Source of the DNA: Streptococcus parasanguinis
GTDB taxonomy: Bacteria; Bacillota; Bacilli; Lactobacillales; Streptococcaceae
NCBI RefSeq assembly: GCF_019929185.1
Contig: NZ_JAHZPC010000006.1
Location: forward strand, 1-64,000
Reading direction: 5' to 3'
DNA length: 64,000 nt
This document shows, one piece after another, positions 46,701 to 53,830 of the stretch. A program made the position numbers and the translations under genes. How positions within the stretch are numbered: the stretch's first letter is position 1; each line of letters starts with the position of its first letter. The notes beneath the pieces were generated by a model. It had not been told where the DNA came from and made no database searches. It saw only the letters and a list, made by a program, of their open reading frames with translations.

Positions 46701-47623
46701 ACCACTGTATCTACTGCCCCATTTTGCTGTTTTTCCAACTGAGGGGTCGTAATCGTAGTCCCATACTGCGCTAAATGAACCTTGTCCGTCACACTCAGCT
46801 TAACATCCCGGTAAATCCCGCTTCCAGAATACCAACGGCTACTTGGTTGTTGATTGACCACATGAACGGCGATGGTATTTTCACTTCCATCCGCATTCAA
46901 ATAAGGAGTAATATCATAAGAAAAGGCATTGTAGCCATTTGGATAATGACCGACGAATTGTCCGTTTACATAGACTTTGGAATCCATATAAACCCCGCCA
47001 AATTCCAAGCGGACCTTCTTATCTAGATCCTTGTCGTCCAAACGGAAGGTCTTACGATACCAAGCATCCCCACCGTTTAATTGCCCCCCTTCATTTTGAG
47101 CAGGAGAGTTGTGATCAAAATCAAAGAAAATAGACCAGTCATGAGGAAGATCTAATTTTTTCCAATCCTTGACATCCACTTGACGCCCTTCTGCACCAGG
47201 AGCCGCATTTAATTTAAAATACCAATCTTTATTAAAATCACGTTCTCGATCTTGCACAATATCCTCCGCTACACGATTTTGATCTGGAGCTGCTGTTTCT
47301 TCCGTTCCTGTAGCACGCTCAGATGAAGCTGAAACGGGCTGGCCTTCGCCTTGAGGCGCTGGCTTTTCCTCAACTCTGGTAGGGGTGATGACAGCTGGAG
47401 CTTCTGAAACCCTTGCACCAGCTTCAGGAACTTCCGCTTCTGAATTTTCCGTCACAACACTTGGTGTCTCAATCGAAGTCGGTTCACTTTCGAGGGCTGG
47501 CTTTTCTTCCGCATGGACCCTTGAAAGACCCAAGGCAGAAATCCCAATCACAACAGAACAAGCTCCAACTGAGAGCTTACGAATACTAAAAACAGGACGC
47601 TTTTCAAAAAAAGACTTTCCCAT
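40787..47623 (-). CDS. bgaA: LPXTG-anchored beta-galactosidase BgaA
   Basis: 2278-aa surface exo-beta-galactosidase that trims galactose from host N-glycans and, in pneumococcus, also acts as an adhesin. YSIRK signal (FSIRKLSVGACSVVIG). GH2 sugar-binding, immunoglobulin and barrel domains at about 135-840. Acid/base Glu538 in WSIGNEVG, nucleophile Glu620 in YGSETSSATR. Then repeated bacterial Ig-like/Big_4-type domains, two galactose-binding-like modules with a TNW-R motif (about 1460-1640 and 1800-1960), a G5 domain, a Pro-Gln-Glu hexamer-repeat wall spanner, LPNTG and a basic tail. Length matches pneumococcal BgaA. cre site upstream. Confidence 0.95.
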   Translation of the reverse strand: MGKSFFEKRPVFSIRKLSVGACSVVIGISALGLSRVHAEEKPALESEPTSIETPSVVTENSEAEVPEAGARVSEAPAVITPTRVEEKPAPQGEGQPVSASSERATGTEETAAPDQNRVAEDIVQDRERDFNKDWYFKLNAAPGAEGRQVDVKDWKKLDLPHDWSIFFDFDHNSPAQNEGGQLNGGDAWYRKTFRLDDKDLDKKVRLEFGGVYMDSKVYVNGQFVGHYPNGYNAFSYDITPYLNADGSENTIAVHVVNQQPSSRWYSGSGIYRDVKLSVTDKVHLAQYGTTITTPQLEKQQNGAVDTVVKSRIVNQDDQAHSIYAEYEIVDQNGQVVSEKTRSEAQAVLAGQAINLSQTLHVEKPTLWDVKTDHPALYTLYTRVYRDSQLVDVQKERFGYRYLNWTPEGGFFLNGVATKFHGVSLHHDHGALGTEENYKAEYRRLKQMKDMGVNAIRTTHNPASEQTLNIAAELGLMVQEEAFDTWYGGKKQYDYGRFFEKDATHPEARKGDTWSDYDLRTMVERDKNNPAIVMWSIGNEVGEADGSDKSVATVRRLVKTIKDVDATRYVTMGADKFRFGDGSGGHEKVAAELDAVGFNYSEANYESLWAKHPNWLIYGSETSSATRTRGSYYHPEREWVGSNQEDRHYEQSDYGNDRVGWGRTATASWTFDRDHAGYAGQFIWTGTDYIGEPTPWHNQNDTPVKSSYFGIVDTAGLPKNDFYLYQSQWVSAEKHPMVHLLPHWNWDNPELANRVMDEEGRIPVRTFSNAHSVELIVNGESQGVKTFTKKTTADGRTYQEGANPDELYLEWLVPYVPGKVEAIARNEAGEVIAKDQVETAGKPAGVRLLKEEHAIAADGKDLTYITYEIVDEAGRVVPTANNLVHFHLHGQGQIVGVDNGEQASRERYKAQEDGTWQRRAFNGKGVVIVKSTEQAGAFTLYADSDRLQSDQVSLFTGKKDQAERTVLGVEPVRQSAYLGEKPTLPSKVNVVYSDGKAQEEAVEWDAADYSRAGQVRVTGHVQGRTVEALVDVIGVEQVLPVIKQIPQGADLAAVDKAVQLVFTDGTTAHYEVDQWTLEAGQENQLSTPGARLKATGLLGNGETVQATLVVAGGDVAKAKKPTVQLDGVVLPKFGSGNHTIFRSLAYGQEPGQVTASAENAQVTVLQANRENGLKAQIFVTAQDTGAVQTYVVQFQEESPQIERLELRLPEGQELKEDQTVPLEVIAHYQDGSQASLKADQIDVKTRSGSQGKAVATNKGLELREAGLVHLEASFQGKTGELTFTITPNPEEKTVVKVRPVRISTDRNVLPALPETVLVEYDKGFPKEKRVTWDAVTADQVKDYHSFTVTGHVEGVEKEAQAQVTVEGIIAVEEVSTTTPVGEKPALPESVRTYHSNGKTYTAKVAWDAIDPQLLAKEGEVVLAGRVEGTDLPTRLHIRVSANTVKGANVAEQWTGSVLPLAFASDSNDADPVAKVNDKVISFTDAPANRWTNWGRDNAEDSVGILFGDSGILTKRAVDNLHVGFHEDHGVGAPSEYVIEYYTGEQIPTVPSNPNRVKDETDHPFNNPANWKEVSNLTVEEPVAAGKMNHFSFDKVDTYAVRIRMKTPEGKRGSSISEIQVFANKVAAEEKSQLTIRVNGDVLPGVNPSVTDYYIDARDRAYPQVEATASHHGLATVVPSVHEGEPIRVIHKAEDGTILQEYHLHLTSDAEKLKQAVPVAVEAGRRFVKAGQDLVLPSTVGVYFKGDTGYERKELTVDWQAIPADALSHEGSFTLEGKVLGYDLTAQLTVRVSEKTGEILSVNRDYNAEDSRAFASETNDLDPNQIDYIDYINDGGYNEYYRWTNWKREPDQTEVFAGLIFKKNGQVTERLVNKVAVDFFADQETGLPTKTVLERYIGPDFDVPDDYGNLKNLPDHPFNQASNWEEIPYSLDYDFEPGYISNLSFNETRTKAIRLRMVRNENLKGIGIIELSAYAPTEEARATTDVTIQVNGKDLEGFKPDVTDYHLEYEGDRPIVSAQGKNGTAVTVVDAKSANAPVLVKVVSEDGKVEKVYQLSLSAKAPTGSAIPEEGVKNLVHTKPELVIEPEEMDFERLERPNADLPKGEKRVVQEGQKGRKLRLVEVSQENGVESRKELDAFVELDPVAEITEVGTKEVLPDTPQPEPQPQPQPEPQPQPQPQPEPQPLPNLERPHVSEGPVAIATPQASLEVKAVRQEGIDAAGKEVEKETQTPAVSAAPVSEGRLPNTGTEESVASLVAGILAAGLASAVLDDQKKRANKAK

Positions 47624-47655
47624 AAAAACCTCCTCTTAGGATTAACTATTAAAAT

Positions 47656-47669
47656 TGTAAGCGCTTTCT
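47656..47669 (-). promoter_or_regulatory. cre (CcpA) site upstream of bgaA
   Basis: TGTAAGCGCTTTCT matches the cre consensus; it lies about 30 bp before the bgaA ATG, downstream of any plausible promoter, a roadblock position. A second half-similar GCGAACGCTTATA sits at 47677-47689. Confidence 0.75.
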
Positions 47670-47711
47670 TATGCCTGCGAACGCTTATAGAAAATCACAT
47701 ATTAACTATAC

Positions 47712-47748
47712 CAAAAAAATAGGAGCGATAGGCCTCGATTTCGCTCCA
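47712..47748 (-). terminator. Terminator-like hairpin upstream of bgaA
   Basis: Minus strand: GGAGCGA-AATCGAGGCCTA-TCGCTCC then TATTTTTTT. It would shield bgaA from upstream read-through or act as a leader attenuator. Confidence 0.55.
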
Positions 47749-47834
47749 ACTATAGTTAGATTAAGAATTCCTTTAATTAGTGGAAATCTCCTACGAACCA
47801 AAAAAATAGAAGCCAATGGCTTCTATTGAGAGCA

Positions 47835-48080
47835 TAGACAAACTGTTCTTTTTTACAAATCTAATAAATTCTATAATATAAAAAAATTTATTCGTTAGAA
47901 TTATTCAATCATCTACTGAAACTTTCCGCCGTGAGAAAAGTGCCTGAAACTGAATAGTTTCAGGCACTCGGAATTATTGAGACCTTAGGCTCAATAATTA
48001 GTCATGGAACTTCGTAGAAGTTCGCTGACGTCCGTACTCACCTAAGGAAAGTTTCTAAGAAGACTTTGTCTTCAGTCTGA
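47835..48080 (+). repeat. Structured repeat, family B, copy 3
   Basis: Core 47921-48052. Hairpins GTGCCTGAAAC/GTTTCAGGCAC, AATTATTGAG/CTCAATAATT, GAACTTC-GTA-GAAGTTC, trailing GAAGAC-TTT-GTCTTC; outer ACTTTCC/GGAAAGT. ATAGAAGCC-nnn-GGCTTCTAT occurs on both sides (near 47809 and 48082). Confidence 0.9.
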
Positions 48081-48113
48081 AATAGAAGCCGTTGGCTTCT
48101 ATTATTTTTTTTG
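48081..48113 (-). terminator. Terminator hairpin after dps
   Basis: AATAGAAGCC-GTT-GGCTTCTATT; T-rich tract is on the plus-strand side, so function on the minus strand is moderate. Nearly repeated at 47808-47828. Confidence 0.5.
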
Positions 48114-48116
48114 ATC

Positions 48117-48638
48117 TTATAATCCTGGTTCTTGACCAAGTTCAGCAGCCACCATCCAAATGTTCTTTTCAAGTTCTGCTTTAGCCCCAACAAAGATATC
48201 GTTGGTTACATCGTCCCCTTCAGCATCTGTAACATCCAAAGCTTTTTGGTAAAGGCCATCGAGGTAATGGAAGATTTCAAGAACACGTGTCAAGCTTTCT
48301 TCTACATTTTTCGTAAATGTTCCACGGCGTTCTTCAATATTGCTGTGTTCCAAAAATTCAGTCATGCTAGAATATGGCGCACCACCAAGAGTGATCAAGC
48401 GTTCACTCACTTCATCCAAGGTTGCATCCAAGCTGTCCATGTATTCGTCCATTTTTGGATGCCAGACCATAAAGCCACGTCCACGCATGTACCAGTGTAC
48501 TTGGTGAAGGGCAATGTGAGCGACGTAGAGATCTGCTACGACTTGGTTCAAGAGGGCTTTTGTTTCTGGAAGAGTTTCTTTATTAGAAGGTGCAAAAGTT
48601 GCTACATCAGTAGCTGCTTCATGTTTCATAGTTGTCAT
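48117..48638 (-). CDS. dps: Dps/Dpr-family ferritin-like iron-storage protein
   Basis: Dodecameric mini-ferritin that oxidises and stores iron and protects against peroxide. 173 aa; ferroxidase residues in HQVHWYMRGRGFMVWHPKMDEYMD (seen as HQVHWYM and HPKMDEYMDSLDATLDEVSE) match the Dps family. RBS AAGGAG precedes ATG 48638. Promoter carries a PerR box, as for streptococcal dpr. Confidence 0.94.
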   Translation of the reverse strand: MTTMKHEAATDVATFAPSNKETLPETKALLNQVVADLYVAHIALHQVHWYMRGRGFMVWHPKMDEYMDSLDATLDEVSERLITLGGAPYSSMTEFLEHSNIEERRGTFTKNVEESLTRVLEIFHYLDGLYQKALDVTDAEGDDVTNDIFVGAKAELEKNIWMVAAELGQEPGL

Positions 48639-48653
48639 ATCGTTTCTCCTTTT

Positions 48654-48711
48654 TTATAATGATTCTAATTAACTATATCTTTATTATATGCTTCCTCATT
48701 CAGAAAGTCAA
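48654..48711 (-). promoter_or_regulatory. dps promoter with PerR box
   Basis: Minus strand: TTGACT (48706-48711), 17 nt, TATAAT (48683-48688). TTAGAATCATTATAA (48654-48668) differs from the PerR consensus TTATAATCATTATAA at one position. Confidence 0.8.
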
Positions 48712-48736
48712 GATAAAAGATTTAAAAATATCATAG

Positions 48737-48765
48737 TTGTCAATTGAGAAAAGATACGATAGAAT
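48737..48765 (+). promoter_or_regulatory. Promoter of the small exporter gene
   Basis: TTGTCA (48737-48742), 17-nt spacer, TAGAAT (48760-48765), divergent from the dps promoter. Confidence 0.6.
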
Positions 48766-48793
48766 GAAGAAGACTAATCGAAAGGCTTGACCA

Positions 48794-49264
48794 ATGAAAT
48801 ATATCTTTACCTTCCTGATCTCCATGGTTCCCCTTGTTGAATTGCGCGGGGCCATCCCTTTTGCCATTGCAAATGGCATTCCCTTATGGACAGCGCTCTT
48901 GATCGGAGTGATCGGAAATCTTCTCCCTGTCCCTCTGATCTTCTTTTTCGCCCGCCATATTCTTACTTGGGGGGCAAAAAAACCAATTATCGGAGGCTTT
49001 TTTAGCTGGTGTCTCAATAAGGGCCATAGAGGCGGACAGAAATTAGAAAAAGCTGCAGGAGACAAGGGAATCTTCTGGGCCTTATTGCTCTTTGTGGGAA
49101 TTCCTCTTCCGGGAACTGGTGCCTGGACTGGTGCCCTTGCAGCTTCTATCCTTGACTGGGACTTCAAACGCAGTAGCCTCGCAGTCATCCTCGGAGTGAT
49201 CCTAGCCGGCCTCATCATGGGAACCCTGTCCCTGATCTTAGGAATCGATACCTTCGCACATTAA
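48794..49264 (+). CDS. Small multidrug-export-family membrane protein (COG2426 type)
   Basis: 156 aa with four or more TM helices. ISMVPLVELRGAIPFAIANG at the N-terminus and GIPLPGTGAWTGALAAS in the second half are hallmarks of the Sm_multidrug_ex/COG2426 family. These paired motifs also recall DedA-type re-entrant loops. True substrate unknown despite the family name. Monocistronic with its own promoter and terminator. Confidence 0.88.
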   Translation: MKYIFTFLISMVPLVELRGAIPFAIANGIPLWTALLIGVIGNLLPVPLIFFFARHILTWGAKKPIIGGFFSWCLNKGHRGGQKLEKAAGDKGIFWALLLFVGIPLPGTGAWTGALAASILDWDFKRSSLAVILGVILAGLIMGTLSLILGIDTFAH

Positions 49265-49271
49265 GCAAAAG

Positions 49272-49297
49272 ACTGAAGCATCGGCTTCAGTTTTTAC
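49272..49297 (+). terminator. Terminator of the small exporter gene
   Basis: CTGAAGC-ATC-GGCTTCAG followed by TTTTT. Confidence 0.9.
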
Positions 49298-49331
49298 TTA
49301 CAAAAAAGAGGTTCCCGTTCCTCTAAGAGTA

Positions 49332-49731
49332 TAGACAAACTGTTTTTTTACAAATCTAATAAATTCTATAAAACAAAAAAATTTATTTATTAGAATTACT
49401 CAGTCATCTACTAAAACTTTCCGCTGTGAGAAAAGTGCTAGAAACAATCATGTTTCTAGCACTCGGGAGTTTTGGAAGTAAAACAGTTCGGGGAACTGTT
49501 TTAGCATGAGCCTAAAATTTGAAAAGCGAATGGGTCCAAAACTAATTGAACACGGGCGGCGGATTGTGTCAAAAAGATAAGTTTTCCTAGAATCTAAAGA
49601 TTCTTCGTTAAACTTCCTATTTTGACTTTATCCGCAGACGCCCTTTGTATCTTAATTAGTCATGGAACTTCTTTGAAGTTCGCTGACGTCCGTACTCACC
49701 TAAGGAAAGTTATTTAGATGACTTTATCTTA
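49332..49731 (+). repeat. Structured repeat, family B, copy 4, with two extra arms
   Basis: Core 49416-49710, about 295 bp against 132 bp in the other copies. The apical loop of the AGTTTTGGA/TCCAAAACT hairpin is expanded by about 50 bp (49477-49534) and contains AAAACAGTTC-GGG-GAACTGTTTT. A further 111 bp (49546-49656) sit before the GAACTTC hairpin and fold on themselves (GGGCG..CGGAT..GTCAAAA with TTTTGAC..ATCCG..CGCCC; inner AGAATCT-AA-AGATTCT). The standard stems are kept. Confidence 0.85.
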
Positions 49732-49734
49732 CAA

Positions 49735-49768
49735 AAAAAGAGGTTCCCATCGAAACCTCTTTTTTTGT
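49735..49768. terminator. Bidirectional terminator, mainly for rpsB-tsf
   Basis: AAAAAAGAGGTTTC/CCATC-type stem AAAGAGGTT-CCCATCG-AAACCTCTTT with T-runs on both strands. AAAAAAGAGGTTCCC also begins at about 49302 on the far side of the family B copy. Confidence 0.85.
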
Positions 49769-49772
49769 ATTC

Positions 49773-50813
49773 TTAGTTGTTAAGAGCCGCTGCCATTGTA
49801 GCTGCAACTTCTGATTCAAAGTCGTTAGCTGCTTTTTCGATACCTTCACCAACTTCAAAGCGAGCAAACTCAACTACTGAAGCATTTACTGATTCAAGGT
49901 AAGCTTCCACTGTCTTGCTGTCATCCATGATGTAAACTTGTGCAAGAAGAGTGTAGGCTTGGTCAACTTTAGTGTTGTCAAGCATGAAACGATCCATTTT
50001 ACCAGGGATGATTTTGTCCCAGATTTTTTCTGGTTTACCTTCAGCTGCCAATTCAGCTTTGATATCTTCTTCAGCTTGAGCGACAACTTCGTCAGTCAAT
50101 TGAGCTTTAGAACCATACTTCAAGTGTGGAAGAGCTGGTTTACCAACCATTGCACGGCTTTCGTTATCTTGGTCGATGACGTGGTTCAATTGTGCTAATT
50201 CGTCTTTCACGAATTGCTCATCCAATTCTTTGTATGAAAGAACAGTTGGTTTCATTGCAGCGATGTGCATTGAGATTTGTTTAGCAAGTGCTTCGTCTCC
50301 ACCTTCGATCACAGAGATAACACCGATACGTCCACCGTTGTGTTGGTAAGCACCGAAGTGTTGTGCATCTGTTTTTTCAAGCAAAGCAAAACGACGGAAT
50401 GAAATCTTTTCACCGATTGTAGCTGTTGCAGATACATATGCAGCTTCAAGAGTTTCACCTGAAGGCATTGTCAAAGCAAGAGCTTCTTCATTGCTAGCTG
50501 GTTTACCTTCAGCGATCACTTTCGCTGTTGCGTTTACCAATTCAACGAATTGAGCGTTTTTCGCAACAAAGTCAGTTTCAGCGTTCACTTCAACAACTGC
50601 TGCAACGTTACCGTCTACATAAACACCAGTCAAACCTTCAGCGGCAACACGGTCAGCTTTCTTAGCTGCTTTAGCCATACCTTTTTCGCGAAGCAATTCG
50701 ATCGCTTTTTCGATATCGCCTTCCACTTCAACCAATGCTTTTTTAGCGTCCATGACACCAGCACCAGATTTTTCACGCAATTCTTTTACAAGCTTAGCTG
50801 TAATTTCTGCCAT
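49773..50813 (-). CDS. tsf: Elongation factor Ts
   Basis: Guanine-nucleotide exchange factor for EF-Tu. 346 aa, the streptococcal length. N-terminal [20 protein letters not shown] (UBA-like domain) and the conserved AETDFVAKN and MHIAAMKP motifs are present. Follows rpsB, the conserved operon, with an intervening hairpin. Confidence 0.98.
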   Translation of the reverse strand: MAEITAKLVKELREKSGAGVMDAKKALVEVEGDIEKAIELLREKGMAKAAKKADRVAAEGLTGVYVDGNVAAVVEVNAETDFVAKNAQFVELVNATAKVIAEGKPASNEEALALTMPSGETLEAAYVSATATIGEKISFRRFALLEKTDAQHFGAYQHNGGRIGVISVIEGGDEALAKQISMHIAAMKPTVLSYKELDEQFVKDELAQLNHVIDQDNESRAMVGKPALPHLKYGSKAQLTDEVVAQAEEDIKAELAAEGKPEKIWDKIIPGKMDRFMLDNTKVDQAYTLLAQVYIMDDSKTVEAYLESVNASVVEFARFEVGEGIEKAANDFESEVAATMAAALNN

Positions 50814-50843
50814 TTTTGTTCTCCTATATTTTTTTAATAAAAG

Positions 50844-50874
50844 AAGAGGGTCGGGCTGAGCCCTGCCCTCTTAG
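50844..50874 (-). terminator. Attenuator-like hairpin between rpsB and tsf
   Basis: Minus strand: AAGAGGGCAGGGCT-CA-GCCCGACCCTCTT followed by CTTTT. Likely partial, setting the rpsB to tsf ratio. Confidence 0.5.
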
Positions 50875-50896
50875 GTTCGTTACTTATTGAATGAAA

Positions 50897-51679
50897 TTAA
50901 GCGTTGTCGCCTTCTACAACTTCAACGATTTCTTCGATTGAATCAGCTTGACCTTCAGTAGCTGCCAATTCAGCTTCTACTGTAGCAACACTGTCTTCAC
51001 CTTGACGTCCTTCGATAACAGCGTCAGCCATTTTCGCAGTGATCAATTTAACAGCGCGGATAGCGTCATCGTTCGCTGGGATGATAACATCGATATCATC
51101 TGGGTCAGTGTTTGTGTCGACCATCGCTACAACTGGGATACCCAATTTCTTAGCTTCTTTAACAGCGATTTGTTCTTTATGTGGATCCACAACGTACATT
51201 ACGTCTGGGATACGAGGCATGTCTTCGATACCGCCCAAGAATTTTTCAAGACGAGCGCGTTGTTTGTTCAACAATGCAACTTCTTTCTTAGGAAGAACTT
51301 CGAAAGTTCCATCTTCTTCCATGCGTTTGATTTCTTTCAAACGAGCGATACGTTTTTGGATTGTTCCCCAGTTAGTAAGAGTTCCACCTAACCAACGGTG
51401 GTTGATGAAGTATTGACCTGAACGAACCGCTTCTTCAGCAACAGCATCAGCAGCTTGTTTCTTAGTACCTACGAACAAGATCACTGCATCGTTTGCAGCT
51501 GCATCACGCATGAAGTCGTATGCTTGGTCTGCATATTTTACAGTTTGTTGCAAGTCGATCACGTGGATTCCGTTACGTTCAGTGAAGATGTACTTAGCCA
51601 TCTTAGGGTTCCAGCGACGAGTTTGGTGACCGAAGTGTACACCAGCCTCAAGAAGTTGTTTCATTGAAATTACTGCCAT
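50897..51679 (-). CDS. rpsB: 30S ribosomal protein S2
   Basis: Small-subunit r-protein, 260 aa. [24 protein letters not shown] (seen as [17 protein letters not shown]), the GTKKQA segment and [14 protein letters not shown] [13 protein letters not shown] are universal S2 motifs. C-terminal acidic tail typical of streptococci. Preceded by a leader of about 115 nt. Confidence 0.98.
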   Translation of the reverse strand: MAVISMKQLLEAGVHFGHQTRRWNPKMAKYIFTERNGIHVIDLQQTVKYADQAYDFMRDAAANDAVILFVGTKKQAADAVAEEAVRSGQYFINHRWLGGTLTNWGTIQKRIARLKEIKRMEEDGTFEVLPKKEVALLNKQRARLEKFLGGIEDMPRIPDVMYVVDPHKEQIAVKEAKKLGIPVVAMVDTNTDPDDIDVIIPANDDAIRAVKLITAKMADAVIEGRQGEDSVATVEAELAATEGQADSIEEIVEVVEGDNA

Positions 51680-51830
51680 GAGTAGTTTCTCCTTTTTTGT
51701 TTTTTTCTCCTCTCTCAGACGTCAACTTGCAGCACGACCACAAGGGCAACGGTGCCACAATGGATCCGAGATGAGTATTTGCTGTCTTAGACAACTCTAT
51801 AAGTATAGCAGAAATCCCTAGAATTCGCAA
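51680..51830 (-). promoter_or_regulatory. rpsB promoter and structured 5' leader
   Basis: Promoter: TTGCGA (51825-51830), 17 nt, TATACT (51802-51807) with TGC extension. The leader of about 115 nt is GC-richer than its surroundings and contains pairable segments (GGCACC..GGTCGTGC, and CTCATCTC with GAGAGAGG near the RBS). Autogenous S2 control is an inference. Confidence 0.55.
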
Positions 51831-51891
51831 GCTATTTGAGAGATTTTTTCAGCATTCTTCATCTGTAATGATTTGAAGGAAAAAGTTTTTC

Positions 51892-51920
51892 TTGACCTAT
51901 CTTGTTTTTTAGGTTACAAT
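51892..51920 (+). promoter_or_regulatory. tRNA-Cys promoter
   Basis: TTGACC (51892-51897), 17-nt spacer, TACAAT (51915-51920), 12 bp before the mature tRNA. Confidence 0.75.
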
Positions 51921-51932
51921 ATTATATGTTAC

Positions 51933-52003
51933 GGCGGTATAGCCAAGTGGTAAGGCACGGCTCTGCAAAAGCTTGATCGTCGGTTCAAATCCGTCTACCG
52001 CCT
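51933..52003 (+). tRNA. tRNA-Cys (GCA)
   Basis: 71 nt. Acceptor GGCGGTA pairs with TACCGCC, discriminator T; anticodon loop CTGCAAA with GCA; T-loop GGTTCAAATCC. No encoded CCA. The anticodon stem CGGCT/AGCTT has a G-T wobble and a C-T mismatch at its outer end, as this position is variable in related tRNAs. Confidence 0.95.
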
Positions 52004-52042
52004 TGATAATAAAATTTTTTATCATCTTTTATCTTTTAAAAA

Positions 52043-52069
52043 TTCCCCTAGCAATAGGGGATTTTTTGT
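52043..52069 (+). terminator. tRNA-Cys terminator
   Basis: TCCCCTA-GCAA-TAGGGGA followed by TTTTTT. Confidence 0.9.
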
Positions 52070-52146
52070 TTCCATTTGCTCCATTCCTTGATTATTGATA
52101 TAATAAAATCTCGCCTGATCGGCGAAGCACATTAGAAAGGGTCATT

Positions 52147-52905
52147 ATGAAAAACATTCGTTTCTTTACGATCGGCCTTCTTTCACTAGTAACACTAGCA
52201 GCCTGCTCACCTGCCAATTCTGCGCAACCAGCAAAAACAGCTTCTAGTTCTAGAAAACCGATCAAACAATCCTCAACAAAAAAATCATCTAGTAAATCGT
52301 CGAGCACTTCTTCAGACAGCAGTAGCTCAGATGATTTTTCAGGTCGCTTCAGCTTGGATCCAGATGATGGCGCATCTCTCCAATATGTGCCAGGAGCTGC
52401 ATCCATTCCTGAGATCGAAAAGCTCAAGAACCTCCACCCTACCACCGGTTTTGTATTAAGAACTGAAGATGGACAAGAGGTTGGTGGGCCAAAAGAAAGA
52501 AGCAGTTACGATGACGTAGTTGCAGCCTTTGGTCAACCCGTAAGTAGCACAGACAGTGCGAATCCTGGTGATGGAGTCAATGTTTGGGCAACAGACAATG
52601 GCGATATCATGGCTTTCTTCCGCAATAATGTGTTAACAGATATCACCTTCCGACTAAGAGGGGGCGATGCTAACCACCAGTCTACTGGCAGCATTTCCAA
52701 ATCCGATACACCAAAAACGGCCCTCGAACGTCTCGGAAAACCCTATGCCATTATGCGTTCAGAAAATGGGACCAGCTATGTCTATAAAGATAGCAACGGA
52801 GATGAATCTAGCTTCTCTACACAAGGAAATAAGATCTTCAATGTTACATCTGCTGCAGAAACCAAGCAGTTAAAAAAGATCACCGGCCTAGATAAAAATC
52901 AATAA
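52147..52905 (+). CDS. Lipoprotein with two BLIP/SmpA-like repeats
   Basis: 252 aa. Lipobox LVTLAAC near residue 20; Ser/Lys-rich linker to about residue 65. The C-terminal part has paired units SYDDVVAAFGQPVSS and PKTALERLGKPYAIM, each followed by beta strands (VNVWATDNGDIMAFF, TSYVYKDSNGDESSF). This plan parallels the six membrane-anchored proteins at 11495-18480 but uses a lipid anchor. Function unknown. RBS GAAAGG; own terminator. Confidence 0.8.
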   Translation: MKNIRFFTIGLLSLVTLAACSPANSAQPAKTASSSRKPIKQSSTKKSSSKSSSTSSDSSSSDDFSGRFSLDPDDGASLQYVPGAASIPEIEKLKNLHPTTGFVLRTEDGQEVGGPKERSSYDDVVAAFGQPVSSTDSANPGDGVNVWATDNGDIMAFFRNNVLTDITFRLRGGDANHQSTGSISKSDTPKTALERLGKPYAIMRSENGTSYVYKDSNGDESSFSTQGNKIFNVTSAAETKQLKKITGLDKNQ

Positions 52906-52916
52906 CGATCCATACA

Positions 52917-52950
52917 AAGAACCCTCCAAGTTTTTCTTGGAGGGTTCTAT
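52917..52950. terminator. Bidirectional terminator between lipoprotein and nusG
   Basis: AGAACCCTCCAAG-TTTTT-CTTGGAGGGTTCT, perfect 13-bp stem with T-tract on plus side. Confidence 0.88.
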
Positions 52951-52955
52951 TTTTC

Positions 52956-53492
52956 TTACAATTCAGCAATTTGGTTCAAATTCACTTCTGCAACCGTATC
53001 GTTACCGAACATAGAAATGACCATTTTCACCTTGTTGTTATCAATTTCAGTGATCTTACCAGTATAGTCTGTGAAGGCACCGTCGATGATACGAACCGTA
53101 TCGCCCACCTTGACATCCAAATCAAACTCTTGAACGGTTTGACCCATAGAGAGCAAGATGCTGCGGATTTCTTCTTCCAACAATGGAGTTGGTTTTGAAC
53201 GGTTCCCGTGTGATCCGACGAAACCTGTAACGTTCGGTGTATTCCGAACGACAAACCAAGCTTCATCTGTCATGACCATTTCTACCAAGACATAACCTGG
53301 GAAGCGATTTTCTTCGATTTCTTTGGTTTTACCGTTTTTCTCAACTTGTACGGTTTGAGTTGGAATCTCTACGCGCAAGATGTTTTCTAACATATTGTAA
53401 GTTTGCGCACGTTGCAAAAGATTCTCTTTTACCTTATTTTCATATCCTGAGTAGGTTTGTAGTACAAACCAGCCTTTATCAAAACTGTCCAT
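52956..53492 (-). CDS. nusG: Transcription termination/antitermination protein NusG
   Basis: Binds RNA polymerase and couples elongation to other machinery. 178 aa: NGN domain (WFVLQTYSGYENKVKENL at the N-terminus; FPGYVLVEM) and KOW motif near the C-terminus (VGDTVRIIDGAFTDYTGKI). Normally co-transcribed with secE; here 338 bp including a family A repeat lie between. Confidence 0.98.
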   Translation of the reverse strand: MDSFDKGWFVLQTYSGYENKVKENLLQRAQTYNMLENILRVEIPTQTVQVEKNGKTKEIEENRFPGYVLVEMVMTDEAWFVVRNTPNVTGFVGSHGNRSKPTPLLEEEIRSILLSMGQTVQEFDLDVKVGDTVRIIDGAFTDYTGKITEIDNNKVKMVISMFGNDTVAEVNLNQIAEL

Positions 53493-53647
53493 TTGGGTAT
53501 CCTTTCTTTCTGTTTAGCCTGCTCGAGCTTTTGTGAACATACTAAAAAAAGCCTCTTGGCTTTCCTTTTCCTAGCTTCATTATACCACATTTTGCAGGAA
53601 TGCAAAGAGGTTTGCTGATTTATTTTTAAGAAAAGACTACAAAAAGT

Positions 53648-53818
53648 GGGAGTGGGAAAGAACTCCGACTGGTTAAAAAGAGTTCGTTTTCCCACCCCCG
53701 CACAGTTGATTAGGCAATCTTTGAAGCTTAAAAAGCGAACAAAGATGCCAATCAACCACTGCGTCTTGCAGTTATTCCTATCAAAAATCAAAGGCTGGAC
53801 AGTTGTTGCCCAGCCTCC
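53648..53818 (-). repeat. Structured intergenic repeat, family A, copy 4 (variant)
   Basis: About 171 bp, opposite orientation and diverged. On the minus strand: GAGGCTGGGCAAC..CTGTCCAGCC, then GACGCAGTGGTTGATTGGC..GCCTAATCAACTGTGCGG, then GTGGGAAA..TTTCCCAC enclosing GAACTC/GAGTTC. The third stem differs from copies 1-3 in both arms, so pairing is preserved. Inserted between secE and nusG. Confidence 0.85.
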
Positions 53819-53830
53819 TGGCTTCTTTTC

